From assembly GCA_030704615.1 (NCBI GenBank), contig CM060732.1, forward strand, positions 17,360,001 to 17,424,000: a DNA stretch of 64,000 nt, read 5' to 3'. Below the pieces are notes generated by a model. It was not told the origin of the DNA. It worked only from the letters and a program-made list of their open reading frames with translations, and did no database searches. This DNA comes from Takakia lepidozioides (lineage: Eukaryota > Streptophyta > Takakiopsida > Takakiales > Takakiaceae). This document shows positions 44,158 through 55,339 of this stretch, piece after piece (the stretch's first letter is position 1; every line of letters starts with the position of its first letter). A program made the position numbers and the translations under genes.

Positions 44158-45159
44158 TCACAGCGGATACAGCCAATAGAAAACCAGAGAAATGATCAAG
44201 AAAATGGAGGGAAATTGAGCGCAAGAGGCGGCGTCGTTCTGAGTAACGGGCGTCTCGGCGGGACAGACCATCAATGCTATAGCTTGGAAACTATGGAGGA
44301 ACTAACAGACTATACGCTCGCAATATTACTTACGCAGTGGCATAGACACGAAAGAACAGAGCGGAGTTTTTCTCTTGAGCGATGCTTGCAAGCCCCGCAG
44401 GCTTACAAGAAATTACCCATAGCTTTCTGTGGCAACCATACGTTTATGCTTTGTGCACTACAGGCATTTCTGCAGTTGTTACAGCCAAAATATTTCTGTG
44501 AGTCTAAAATGAAGAGAGTGAGAGGAATGGAGGAAATCAGGGTGAAGAGCACCACAATTCTGCAGAAACAAACGATTGCTACCCCACAGGCGATACAAAT
44601 ACTGAAGGAGCTTAGATTGCAAGGATTGCAAAGCATAGATTGGACATTACACCATAGACAGTACATGTTACAATTTTTGCAGAACTTTGAGCCAAGGACA
44701 AGAACAACAACGGTGAAGGGAGTTGAATTAGTGATTACTCCCCTATACCTCCAGCAATTGTTTCGATTGCCAGCAGGTCAGGTGCATGTGGAGGAACACA
44801 GGGCAAGACTGCAAATATGGGACTTATTCCAAGAAGGGAGTTTCTTTAAAACTCAGGATTATGCTTGTACCAAGGCTGTGTACCCAGGGCTAAAGGAGGT
44901 AGGCCATGTATTGAACGTTCTGATTGCCATGAAACAGAACCAACAGTATTTGAGCAGATCCTTCATGGAGGAAATACTCAAAGCCCTGAAGGGACAAGAG
45001 GTACAATGGGCGGACATAATGTACAACGCACTGGTGGAGGAGATGAAAAGATTACAAGGTACTACCGCAAAGTCTCCTATCATAGTGTCTGGCCCAATCA
45101 TTGCTCAAATAATTCTTGATTCTGGCATACTTGATGCGCAAGAAAGAAAGGAGATGTGA
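44158..45159 (+). CDS. Ret-C extra 3' ORF, part 1: plant-transposon-protein-like domain
   Basis: In frame with pol and separated from it only by the TAG at 44155-44157; open for 333 codons to TGA at 45157-45159. The middle part (about 44590-45110) reads V-K-G-V-E-L-V-I-T-P-L-Y-L-Q-Q-L-F-R-L-P, later L-N-V-L-I-A-M-K...I-L-K-A-L-K-G-Q-E-V-Q-W-A-D-I-M and P-I-I-V-S-G-P-I-I-A-Q-I-I-L-D-S-G-I-L. This pattern resembles the putative plant transposon protein domain of the extra ORFs of Athila-like elements. That likeness is from memory of the family pattern and needs a profile search. There is no signal peptide or transmembrane segment, so it is unlikely to be a classical envelope. Confidence 0.55.
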   Translation, partial: SQRIQPIENQRNDQENGGKLSARGGVVLSNGRLGGTDHQCYSLETMEELTDYTLAILLTQWHRHERTERSFSLERCLQAPQAYKKLPIAFCGNHTFMLCALQAFLQLLQPKYFCESKMKRVRGMEEIRVKSTTILQKQTIATPQAIQILKELRLQGLQSIDWTLHHRQYMLQFLQNFEPRTRTTTVKGVELVITPLYLQQLFRLPAGQVHVEEHRARLQIWDLFQEGSFFKTQDYACTKAVYPGLKEVGHVLNVLIAMKQNQQYLSRSFMEEILKALKGQEVQWADIMYNALVEEMKRLQGTTAKSPIIVSGPIIAQIILDSGILDAQERKEM

Positions 45160-46296
45160 TTGTTTGAACCAGAAACCACTGCAATGGAAGAGCAAGGCTC
45201 TTCACACAGTGAGGGTGGACTAGCAGGGCAACCCGAGACTAAGAGGCAGAGACGGGGAAAGACTGTAGTGGCGGATCCACTGGCTTCACGGATTCCGCAT
45301 GATAATGTTTCCCAAGCTCATGTGCAGGAAAGGGCACAGCAGCACAGAGAAATGCTATTACTGGAAGCAGGACCTTCAGAGAGGGAGGAGGAAGTTACTT
45401 CAGTATCACAACCATCACAGCCAGCTGATCGGCTTGTCACAAGGTCACAAGTTGTCCATGCAGCTCAACCAGAAATAATTGATTTGGAAAGAGAAGGGTT
45501 AGATATTCCAACAACAGAACAGATAGTGGCAGAAATGGAGAAGGAGGACCTTCTCTATGAATATTCTGGTCTGGTCAAGGAGACAGAGATTCCAGAGGTG
45601 CAACAGTTGCCCAAGGGAAATCCTGTGTCGGAGGTACCACAGGCGGAAGGTCATGACACTGTAGCACCGGTGATAGATGAAGTGGTTCAGGAAGAAAATC
45701 CGGTGGGACAATGGCCTGAGTGGTTCGTGAGACATCACACTGTTGAGGATCAGGAGGAACAGCAGCAACCTCACCATGATGACCCTCAACAGGCAATGCT
45801 GATGAGTTCCATAGGCAGGACACTTAATTTGTTGGGGACTTATGTCAAATCCCATGTTCCAACTACCCAATTGACAGCTTTGAGAGAGGAACTCAGGAAG
45901 GAGTTTGAAGCTCGACTAGCCACTGAGTGTGCAAACAAGGTCGATGAAGAGCTCACTCTCAAGATGCAGCAAGACTTGGTGAATACAGAAGCGGCTTTGC
46001 AATTGGCCAAGGAACAATTGATTGAGGCAGACCTCGCGCAAGACCAGTTGCACGAAGCACATAAGCAACAGCTATACCAAATGCAGGTGCAGCATGAAAG
46101 CAAGTTGCAAGAAGTGAATGCACTACATACGGAGTTGCAGACAGTGCATGACAGGATGGCGATACAATGTGCTACATTCACAACTATGCTTGACCAATCT
46201 ACAAAAGAAATAAACAGTCAAGCGGAAAAATGTACAAAGGCAGAAGAAGAGAATGAAACTCATTGTCGATATGAAACTCATATGAGTAAATGTTGA
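45160..46296 (+). pseudogene. Ret-C extra 3' ORF, part 2: acidic linker and coiled coil
   Basis: Same frame as part 1 after one TGA. The first 180 codons are polar and acidic, with K-R-Q-R-R-G-K near the start (a possible nuclear localisation signal). Codons from about 45850 to 46260 form a strong heptad-rich helix (LREELRKEFEARL, LQLAKEQLIEADLAQDQLHE, LQEVNALHTELQTVHDRM). The frame ends at 46294-46296, just after a short local duplication of GAAACTCAT...GATATGAA (46255-46322) that shifts the frame. Confidence 0.6.
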
Positions 46297-46300
46297 GTAA

Positions 46301-47119
46301 ATGAAACTCATTGTTGATATGAAGAATACAATCTGTCGCAATGAGGATACTTTCAAGCAATACAGGCAAGTTGAAGCTGATCAAGAGAAGCACATCGTGG
46401 AGTTGCAACAAACGCTCATGGCCAATAGAACTGAAATCACGGTCACTAACAAGGCTTGGAAGGAAGCTAATAATCTACTTGCTCCTTATGCAAATTTGGT
46501 TGAACCTCATGCAAAGTGCATGGAGGCTTTACAACAGCAGTTAGAAGTATACAAGCTAAGAGAGGAGCAAACTCTCAGGGGAACCACAAGCAACATGGTG
46601 GATAACAGCCTTATGCAGGTCTGGTTAGCATAAGGGCCAGTAGAGGGCAAAGCACCACGAAAGCTCACCCAAAACGAGATGAATGAGCTCAGACTACAAG
46701 TGCAGAACATTGCCACAACTACTATAGACAATGTCTATAGTAGGATAGCAGAGTTACAGGAGGATGTAGACGGACTGCAGACTCAAGTGGAGGACCTCAC
46801 TTCAAACATCGACAAAAGAGTCTATATCCCTCAGGAACAGCTAATGGCTTCTTATTTACAAGCCAGAACTTTGGCTTTTCAGTCTTTACAGGAGGTGCAG
46901 GAGATGCCAATGATACAAGAGCCAGTACCACCAACACCACAACAAGTCACTGTACCAGTAGCTGAACCTGTTGTTACTACAACCACACCACAGCCACCAC
47001 AGCCTGAGGTATGGGGCAATGCTGCTTTTAACCCACCTAAAACTCCAGCTGCAAGGGAGTACAGTAGGGCTATGATTATGCCCTTCAACCAAATTCCCAT
47101 CATGTTGGATTTGGCTTAG
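46301..47119 (+). pseudogene. Ret-C extra 3' ORF, part 3: coiled coil and Pro/Thr-rich linker
   Basis: Continues in the +1-shifted frame, with an in-frame TAA at 46631-46633 and a TAG at 47117-47119. It encodes more helix (VEADQEKHIVELQQTLMANR, LRLQVQNIATTTIDNVYSRI, LQEDVDGLQTQVEDLT), then a Pro/Thr/Val-rich linker (PVPPTPQQVTVPVAEP). With parts 1, 2 and 4 it forms one ancestral ORF of about 1300 codons. Confidence 0.6.
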
Positions 47120-48073
47120 AAAGAATTTAGTCCTCCGCAGTCATTCGCACATTACTACCAAATCATGCGCATTTGGCTGCCAGTGGCAACTAGGACTAAA
47201 GTTCTTCCGAACAATCGACCAATTGAGGATCATCACTTTGCACAGTACTGGCACGAGGCAGGTACCATGTTGAGGGAATTAATTGCTTTCCAGGTTGTAC
47301 TTGGACTCATTTATACCAAGACCAAGGAGGTAGCAAGTATTGTCATGGGATGCGGGTTATACTACGCCGCTTGTTTTCTGGTACGTTATCACATTGAGCA
47401 ACAAAAGATGCAAGCACGTTTTCTGAGTTATTCCAGTGGGGATCATTGGGTATTACCTTCGGTGCCACCTCATATGTACCTATATGACGCAAAAGTTATG
47501 ATGCAAAAGGATTCTCAAATTCGTTCATGGTTTCAAGCGGCCTGGAACAATTTGTCAACACAGAAATTCGGCATTGATGATATTTTCTATAAGGGACATG
47601 TGGCATGGAAATACTTGCACGCTGCACCAGTAATTGGTACCCAACTCACCTGGACAGACAAGGAGCTCAGTGTCTACACCAATTTTGCTATTCAGCGGTT
47701 ACACCAAGTTGTAAAATATAAACTTCCAGACATGGTAGGACAACATTGTATGCCCCAGAGGATTCCACAAAAACTTCGGAAATTAAAACACCTGAGAGGC
47801 GATGAGGATTCTGATACAACTGTTTCTTCACCGAATTCTTTTGACATGGGAGAAGACTATGCAATTCAGATGGCAGAGAAGAAGCGACGGGGGTCTCCTA
47901 TGCCTGAACGGTTACCTCAATATCAGCCTCCAGAGGGCCTCACTTATCCAGGTAGTGATCAACCATCTCCGTCAACCAGAGACAGACCTCGGGCTCGTAC
48001 ACACAGTCCGCCACGAAACTCTCAACGTCAGAAAGGTGCTCACTCACAAACGTTTGCTAATCGCAATCAGTAA
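47120..48073 (+). pseudogene. Ret-C extra 3' ORF, part 4: conserved C-terminal domain
   Basis: Same frame as part 3; open for 303 codons from 47165 to TAA at 48071-48073. It contains HHFAQYWHEAGTMLRELIAF, VLGLIYTKTKEVASIVMGCG, SYSSGDHWVLPSVPPHMYLY, QKDSQIRSWF, AEKKRRGSPMPERLPQYQPP and an Arg/Ser/Pro-rich end. The stretch from 47410 is conserved in Ret-A (7585-7044, minus), so it was under constraint in two subfamilies. No known domain was recognised. Confidence 0.65.
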
Positions 48074-48074
48074 A

Positions 48075-48108
48075 CCGTGAGGACACGGCTTTTTAAGAGG
48101 GGAAGGGG
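48075..48108 (+). promoter_or_regulatory. Hairpin and polypurine tract of Ret-C
   Basis: CCGTG-AGGA-CACGG (48075-48088) starts one base after the 3' ORF stop. The PPT AAGAGGGGAAGGGG (48095-48108) follows, then TAA and the LTR start at 48112. The hairpin is identical in Ret-A. The PPT primes plus-strand DNA synthesis. Confidence 0.75.
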
Positions 48109-48111
48109 TAA

Positions 48112-49161
48112 TGTTAGAGGACTGTCTGGGACTAAGACACTTATACGGGATCTATAGGGTACCCTTAATTTTTGCACAGACTGAGACCAACAGGAGCCTT
48201 AGGGGTGACAGCAGCGCACTGTAGAGGGGGGTTACACAGCCGTCACAGTCGACACAGCAGTCACAGCCGACACAGCCAACATAGCCCGTCACAGTCGACA
48301 CAGTCGACACAGCAGTCACAGCCGACACAGCCAACACAGCCCGTCACAGTCGTCACAGCAGACACAGCCACACAGCCAGTCACAGCCCGACACAGCCAAA
48401 CACAGTCGCACAGCCAGTCACAGCCCGACACAGCCAAACACAGCCGCACAGCCAGTCACAGCCCGTCACAGTTTCACACAGCCAGTCACAGCTTGACACA
48501 GCTGTCACGACCATAGGGAACGGAGAGCAGGACAGGGAACGACTGTGGGGAACAACACCTGCAAATGGAACATGTTAGTTCACGGACGACGGTTAGTGAG
48601 GGAAACGGTTAGAGCCACGGGTAGGAAGATAAAGCGAGAAGCAAGGACTGAGAATGGGCCTTTTTGGGGGGATGATTTTTGGAAGCACTTCACGGGAGAG
48701 GACTTCTTGGTCATGGAGGAGAGGGGATCGGGCAGAGATGAAGAACGGAAGCGAAGATGGAGAGATGAGGAGTAGATACTTGTTATATGCAAAGCTGTAG
48801 TGATATTGTAGAGCAGATTAGAGACACAATGGCTTCGGCCTGATACCTGATAAATCATAATCGGATACTTATACGATACAATCACACTGTGTAGAGAGAT
48901 CTGAGTGAAGCTGTGGAATGAATGGATGAGTTGATGAAATCCAATAGATTGATAAAGCAAACTGATATTTAACTATCAATGGTAAGATAGCTAACATGAA
49001 TGCCAAAAAGGAAACAAATAGGAAACACCCCCATGATACACTAGCTGTAGGTCATGACTGATTGTTCTGCGCGGGCTGAGTACTTAGAGATTTCCAACTC
49101 TTCTATCTTGGAGTTTTCGCCTCGGATAGTGAAGGGATGGGTGAGTAAAAGCCGAGCGACA
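48112..49161 (+). repeat. 3' LTR of Ret-C
   Basis: 1050 bp, near-identical to 33046-34062 apart from small indels. The main ones are an extra CACAGTTTCACACAGCCAGT unit and a few bases around 48650-48730. CACAGCC minisatellite at 48232-48500. Followed by the CATGG duplication. Confidence 0.93.
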
Positions 49162-49166
49162 CATGG

Positions 49167-49395
49167 CTGGAAGGTGGCAGTTGCAATAAGTCCTGACACG
49201 ATGTTGTGGATGCGGTTTATGAACAAGCGGTTGGCGCTGAAGCAACAAGGATCTTATCTATCTCTCAAACTATTGGAAGCTACAATTGGAACCATGCAGG
49301 GAATTAAGTATAAGTGGGCAGATTTTGTTGCCACTGGAATGCACGAGGAGTTGGGTTTGAGGAAACGATTGCCCAAAATTGTACCTTTGCAGTGT
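49167..49395 (+). other. Right flank of Ret-C: possible fragment of another element
   Basis: An open frame in continuity with the LTR encodes AISPDTMLWMRFMNKRLALK, then LKLLEATIGTMQGIKYKWAD and HEELGLRKRLPKIVP. It looks like real coding sequence, perhaps a retroelement gag region into which Ret-C inserted. I could not assign a family. Confidence 0.35.
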
Positions 49396-50869
49396 AGCAT
49401 AGCTTCCCACACGGGCCGGCCGGTACGCACCCCTTCCTTCGGGTCTGCTTCTGCCAATACATCCCTGGCCTTCCGCTCTGCCAGTTCTTCCCAAAATTCG
49501 TTTGCCCACGTCCCACGAGTCTTCCAGTGCACGCCAATATATCCCTCTATAGTATGGCCACCGCATTATTGGACTTTCGTAAGGCTCGATAGACCTGCTC
49601 CGCCTTGATGTCCTGGCTTTCCCGTTGAGACTTCTTGGCTCAATACTTTTGTTCATAGGATAACGATTGTTCGTGGGCCAATGTCAGTGCGTCTTCCTTG
49701 TTCTGCAATTGACTCCTCATTTATTGCAAATTTTCCTGCATTTTGTACATCTAATCCCGGGATCCCCTTAATTCCTCCTCCTTCTCGTATAGCTGATCCC
49801 GGGCTTCTCTCAATTCCTTCTCCGTAGCCTCAAGTGTGACTTCGTACTTGTCTGCCCTTTTGTCGTACTGGGCCAACATTTCCTTAGCTTGCTTTTCATT
49901 TCGGTCATCGTCCTCTGTATTTCTTCCAGCTGCTGCTGGGTATCCTTGCTTAGTTGCTTGTACCCTTGTCTGCTTTGTTCTTGCTCCTTGTTTTTTTTTC
50001 CCATCTTTTCGTAGTCATTGTATGGTTCGCCATTATTTTGTTAATAGAGAGACCTAGGCGCAGTTGGTGTAGGATCCACGCTCTCATGTCGTTACTAAGA
50101 TGAGGTGCGAGAGCATCTCGCGACTTGTCATAGGAAGGCCCGTGAACAGGAACACCATGTCTATTGACGTGGTTCTTCTGGTAGTACACCAACATAGCGA
50201 TTCCGGGACCAAGATAACACTGTTTTACTATGAATCAGCATGTACAACCTCGTTTGATGCCCTCCCCTCCTTTGTTCCTTGTTATTCTTTTGTTTTGGTT
50301 TCGGTTCGGCTATTGCAGATGTAGACGCAATTGACATGTTTTGTTGTGGTTTTTCGGAGGAGGTCGCTTCCATTTTTGGGCCGCCATATCTTTTCTGATC
50401 TGCAAAACGGCCATGGTATGGTCTGTAGGACCGTAGAGCAATGGTACCTGAAAGAGAAACGAGCATATCATTAGAGAAACGACAGAGGTTTTTGGGACAT
50501 GCCTTGTTGACCTGCATGAACCATTGGAGAAATACATGAAAGGATTGTACATAATCACCTTGTCATTTGCAAGCAGTTGTTGATCCGTGGAGCCTGCAGG
50601 GCACCTTGATGGGTGATAGATTGCCATTGTTTGGTGAACTTACAAGGGGCATCTGAGCGAGCCGACTCTCCTGCAATGAAGTCATCAACCCGATCCCATG
50701 GAACGAACGCGACATCGGCTGTCCTACAGTCAGGTGTAGCTCCGTGCCATTGGGACCTCCACGTTAGTACATGGTGTGTGAACGTGCCTGAGGAAGGGAT
50801 CTGCACCGCGGTTCGCAATTCTGTGACCAGACGAGGAATAACAACATCTGGCGATGGGTCGGTGGCCAT
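49396..50869 (-). pseudogene. Decayed two-exon gene, probably transposon-derived (Cys/His motif plus coiled coil)
   Basis: Minus strand. The first exon, from ATG 50869 to about 50558 (donor GTGATT), encodes ITHQGALQAPRINNCLQMT at its end. The acceptor at about 50453 continues in phase with YHCSTVLQTIPWPFCRSEKI and KTTTKHVNCVYICNS. After stops and frameshifts it reads K-R-G-C-T-C...FIVKQCYLGPG, YYQKNHVNRHGVPVHGPSYD, and APHLSNDMRAWILHQLRLGL then SINKIMANH (50195-50020). A decayed coiled coil follows (ELREARDQLYEKEEELRGSR, MRSQLQNKEDALTLAHEQ). The C-x-C...H-x-N...H-G...LS..x-R-W-I...L.LG.S...I pattern resembles N-terminal regions of a multicopy, transposase-like family in early-diverging plants; that is recollection, not a search. 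Confidence 0.4.
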
Positions 50870-53698
50870 GCTTGCAGTACACGAGGGTACAGTGGTTCAA
50901 AATGAAAGCAGAACGCACGTATTTGGAAGCGTAATGCCATACAAGACGGTGAGATGCAAGATTCCAATTCTTCACCTCAATGTACAGATGTCAGGGTGGG
51001 AAAAACTGCAGCCTTTTTGCATTTTCAATTTTGAAATTTGATTTTCAAATACCTTCCATAAATGATGCATGTATTCTGTGCAGTTCATGTCTAAGTTGGA
51101 TATGGATGGGGTGGATGCGTGGGTATGAGCATGCATGCATGCATGTGGACGGCATGGGGATGAGTGATCATGTAATTCGGGTATTCATGTATTGAACCGC
51201 GGTCGGCAAAGCGACCGCGGAGGGTGGCCTGGTGGGCCGTCGCTGGGGGGCCCACACATGGCTGTCAGGCATTCAACTCCCGGGGCGCTTCTATTACAAT
51301 CGACCCTGGATAAATGGTACTTGTTTTTTTGTTATATCATCATAAATGTTTTGATTTTCTTACTCTGTAAAAATATGCACTAAGAATGACAGAAAGAGTG
51401 CTATTTGTTATTTGTTATTGAATACCTACTCTCCTCTTTGTTAAAACACTTCTGTAATTGTTACATTCAATATACACCTCTAAACTAGTTGGGAGTAATC
51501 CATTCTGGCCACTAATAAATCACCTCCATGAATACCTGACCAACACTGGTGTTAACCTTACTTAACTGAGTGTTAAGTGAGTGTGTCACCAACTTTAGGG
51601 GCTGTTATTTGAATTGGAAATACCAGAAGGGTCTTGGTATGCAGTGCTATTTTTTTTTAAGGCATGTAGGTTTTCCAATAATGCAGCCCCTGAATTTCAA
51701 GTACGAATCTAGTATGCATAGGTGGTTTAAAAAAAATAAATCAATCCGGATATGAGCAATGGTATCTGAATGTCAATAACCTGGAAATATGAACTCGGAT
51801 ATGGTTTTTTAAAAATAATAATAAAATGAAAATGGTATTAGTATTCAAATTCAAATTCAATAATGAAATGGCCATTTGAATAGTCCAAATGACCCATTTG
51901 AATATTTTCTGCACTCTCTCTAAATGTTATCTTGCATCTGAAGGACCTGTTTTAATGTTAAATTTCTAATTGTTATGTTATGAAATTTCAACCTGTTTTA
52001 TTGTTATTTTGATATAACTTCCTAATTGTTATAGAGTCTATACTCTTGGAGCATAACAATTATCCAGGTTTGAGTGTATTTGGCTAACTCACCACCTCCA
52101 TCCCCTTAAACGGATAACTCTATTGTTAGCGCAACATGATGATGGAGACAAAGCCAGCAAATTATGACCCCATAAAATTACCAATTGTACACCGACTACA
52201 TGTACAGCCAATGAAAACGTATGGTTATTTCAACCCCACACGAAATCGTGACCGTTGAAAATCATCAGATTCTCCAGTAAGCGGGTCCGAGGAAGTACAC
52301 GTGGAGGGATTACGATCAGACAGGGATCACGTGTACAATCAACCAACAATCAGTGCATCTGGACCCCGCAATATGCTCAGATCTGTCTCTAATCTGGCCG
52401 TCCATGATCTCAAGTTAATGGGTTGGGATCCACGGCTCCTCCCCGTCACGTCATCCAATGACAATGAGAGGCTCCGTCCGTCTAGGGTTCGTAGGAATAT
52501 TCTATACAGTCAATCGGACCATGTTAATAGCCGGCCGGCCGTCCGTCCGTGCTCTGGCCGGGCCGGTGTGCCGCTCGTTCATCCATGATCGTCATCCATC
52601 CGACCTAATTCCGTCCATGGTTCTGGCCCCCGGAGCGGGCTTTACGTGCGGAGAACTTTTGCGTTTGACTCGGAATTACATACGTGGGAGGATCCTCTGC
52701 GCGTGCGGCAACGCGGCCAGCGCAACGCGCAAGGCCCGGACTGCCGATGCGGACGTGTCGCTCTCCGAATTGCCGGGCGGGTATCGCAGCCTCGGACCGC
52801 CACGACGCGCATGGGTTCGAATCCTTCGCCTGCCAAATGTTGGTGAAAATTAGGTTAAGACTTAAGAAATGCAAATGTGTGGCTTCTTGCAGACCCCTTT
52901 ATCGGGGTGCAGCACGCCAGCCGGGGGGGAGCACGTGGACTGAACACCCTTGTAGTGAAAAGGTGTGGGCCAATGGGAGCTCGTCTTGCACCCCCGAGGA
53001 ACAGCGAGAGGGGGAAGCACCAGACCAGCTCCTGTCCACCTTCCTGCAGACCTTCGCGCAGCTTCCATGCCCTCAGTCGCACGAATGCGCGGCCCTTTCG
53101 CGCTGCCGATGATTCTAAGCTGCCCTGCAGATTGGTAGACGGGGTCGGCTGCGGATGTTGCTTCAATTCTCACATTCCCGTCTGACATTGGGATATCGTG
53201 AATTGTGCTTGTCATAGAGAGGGGACATGGTTTGTGAAAGATGCAGGGTTCCTTACACTCGGCCGGCGTGGCTTGAGTGGAATATCTTGGTTGTGGAGTC
53301 CGTTTTCCAAGCCTTAGCTACCCCGCTTTGCATGGAGAGGAAATGATGACATTGGCTTGTTATGTGCGTGAAACCCTTGGTTGGGAAGCGCCCGCGCCAG
53401 GCTCGGTCGTTATGTCGACAGCAGGGCAGGCTGTCAAGAAACAGAGAAATAAGGGCAGGGTATCGTTTTTCAAGCTTGGATAGTTGCTCTTTTCCGAGAA
53501 GGGGAAGGGGCTTTGAAGGCAAGGTTGAACCTGTTTCCTGCAATCAGCCGTATTCGTTGTGGATAAATTCCGAGCTGATAATTCACTGCCAAATTCGTGA
53601 AGGTGGAAGCGCAGGCAACATGTGCAGCTGTCACTTGAAGTAAAATCTCTCTTGAATTTTCTTATCTCACCATCAGGTGAGTTTCACGCACTCAAAGG
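50870..53698. other. Intergenic region upstream of the RKP homolog
   Basis: 50870-52260 is AT-rich, with short repeats (GCATGCATGCATG at about 51130, ATTCAAATTCAAATTC at about 51852) and no supportable gene. 52270-53200 is GC-rich with CpG-rich runs (GGCCGGCCGGCCGTCCGTCC at about 52542). It carries long but unconvincing open frames on both strands. The 5' UTR and promoter of the RKP homolog probably lie in 52.3-53.7 kb. A candidate 5'UTR acceptor is CACCATCAG (53676). Confidence 0.45.
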
Positions 53699-53731
53699 TT
53701 GCAGGGACGAGGCGGAGGCAGTGAATTGAAG

Positions 53732-55339
53732 ATGTGGTCGGACGGGGGTTTGCGAAGGGGTCGTCGGCTTCGAAGAGTCGGATCCACAGGCCTGGCAGCC
53801 CTATTGGATGAACAAGAGAGTGGAAATGGTGTGATCGTCGCAGCTTGCATGCACGATGAGTGCAGCAGATGGGGACTAGATCGCACTCTAGCACACGTGC
53901 TGGATTTGTCTCCCCTTGGTCAGGAGGTCTCTTTCATCACTAATGACAAAATTGACTTTGCTGCCGTACGATCATACCTCCATACACTACTGAGTGGTGT
54001 CCAAGATACACCCGATAGGCATACATCTGGTTGTGGTAAAAGGAAAGGCGTGTTTATTGATGACAGTGCCTTTGGAGATGGCGTAGTCATTATGGATAGT
54101 GAGAGCGCCTCTGGAGACATCAAATTCGACAAGGCTTTCCTGGTCCTGGAGAGCCAGACAATTTTTAGCAGCGCTCGCGCAAATACATGTGTGTGGGAAG
54201 GTCGGTGGATGTTTGAGGCCACCTTGGGAACAGCTGGAATTCAACAGCTCGGTTGGGCCACTCTCTCTTGTCCTTTCACATACGAAGAGGGTGTGGGAGA
54301 TGCAGCTGATTCTTACGCCTACGACGGTAAAAGGGTTCGGAAATGGAGTGAAAAGCACCTTCCATATGGTCAGCCCTGGGTAGCTGGGGACGTCATTGGT
54401 TGTTGCATCGATTTAGATGCAGGCCAAATTTCCTTCTACAGGAACAGTTTTCCTTTAGGCGTAGCATTTGAGGGGATTAGACCACTTGAGCCCAAGCAGG
54501 GGTACTTCCCCGCCATCTCTCTTTCCCATGGTGAGCGCTGTGAACTGAACTTTGGTGGGAGACCCTTCAAGTATCCAATTGAAGGATTTTTACCTATTCA
54601 GGCACCCCCATCTGTGAAGGCCAGTGAAACAGAACATGGGTTGTCATCATCTACTGCAAGAGCGAAGTTCCTGTTTGGATGTCTGCAGAGGCTTGTGCAG
54701 CTTGGAAGCAGGGAGGTGGTGGCTGCCATGGCCCCAGTTGACAGATTGAGGAGGTACACACCATTAACTGAGGATGATGTGGCATCAATAGGTGCAGAGA
54801 TTTGTGAATTGCTTAGGCCCTTGCTTCTAGCCCAGCAGGATGCGGAGGACACAGAGAGAACAGAAGTGATGCTACCAGGCCAGTATGCTGTATGGGGAGC
54901 ATTAGTTCCATTTTTGTTGGAGACATATAGGCAGGAAGCCCCGCATGACGCACCCAGTGTTGACCAGGCTTTGGATCTCTTGCTCCCCCATCTGGAAAAA
55001 CAAGTTGCAGATGGCTCTGTGATTGCGACTTTGATGGAAGCTCTTGCTTATGGCTGCCGAACATCCCCCTTCATGTTGGCTGATCACCCCTACACTGGTC
55101 CGTATCCATACCTGGCACTAGCATGCCACCTGCTGGAGAGGTACGACTTCATGGTTTTGTGGTGGACTTCTGAGGGGTTTGATGTATGCCTGGAGGGGAT
55201 GCTCACGAGGAAAGGTCCTAATAAAAATGATCTTGAAGCTTTGATGCCGTCTGTATGGTGGCCTGGTTCTCGGGAGGATCTTTGCTCCGAGGGTAAAATG
55301 CGACATGCTGCATCTGCTTTGTCTAGAGCAATTGCCAAG
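53732..55339 (+). CDS. RKP: RKP-like gene, first coding exon (SPRY domain)
   Basis: 536 codons ending in phase 0 at ACC-AAG/GTGAGT-type donor GCCAAG|GTGAGT. It holds the N-terminus, the whole SPRY domain and the following helical region (FLFGCLQRLVQLGSREVVAA, FLLETYRQEAPHDAPS, ALAYGCRTSPFMLADHPYTG). The open frame extends 33 bases 5' of the ATG without another ATG, which supports the chosen start. The SPRY domain is expected to bind the substrate or a partner protein. Confidence 0.88.

Larger units (their letters stand above)
33041..49166 (+). mobile_element. Ret-C: 16.1-kb Ty3/Gypsy-type LTR retrotransposon, TSD CATGG
   Basis: CATGG (33041-33045) and CATGG (49162-49166) flank LTRs at 33046-34062 and 48112-49161. 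Order inside: PBS (34065), gag leader, gag, protease, partial RT, a 2.75-kb replaced or inserted segment (38113-40870), RT-RNase H-integrase, a long extra 3' ORF (44158-48073), a hairpin, a PPT (48095-48108) and the 3' LTR. The lesions are a G deletion in gag (near 36477), a small deletion near 35655, the internal replacement and stops in the 3' ORF. It is not autonomous now. The clean ends and TSD show that it transposed as a unit. The LTRs differ by repeat-unit indels (1017 versus 1050 bp). Confidence 0.92.

Noticed and set aside
44215-48073. Extra 3' ORF as a retroviral-type envelope gene
   Set aside because: No signal peptide, no transmembrane helix and no furin-like site are visible; coiled coil and basic/acidic linkers dominate.
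52740-52835. tRNA gene suggested by GGTTCGAATCC at 52813
   Set aside because: The B-box is perfect and CGCCTGCC could be an acceptor end. However, I find no matching 5' acceptor strand, no A-box at the right distance and no clean anticodon stem. At most it is a tRNA-derived fragment; tRNAscan would decide.
52301-53215. Several ORFs of 90-140 codons on both strands in the GC-rich region
   Set aside because: GC-rich sequence keeps chance frames open. They overlap each other on both strands, have no recognisable motif and no splice context.
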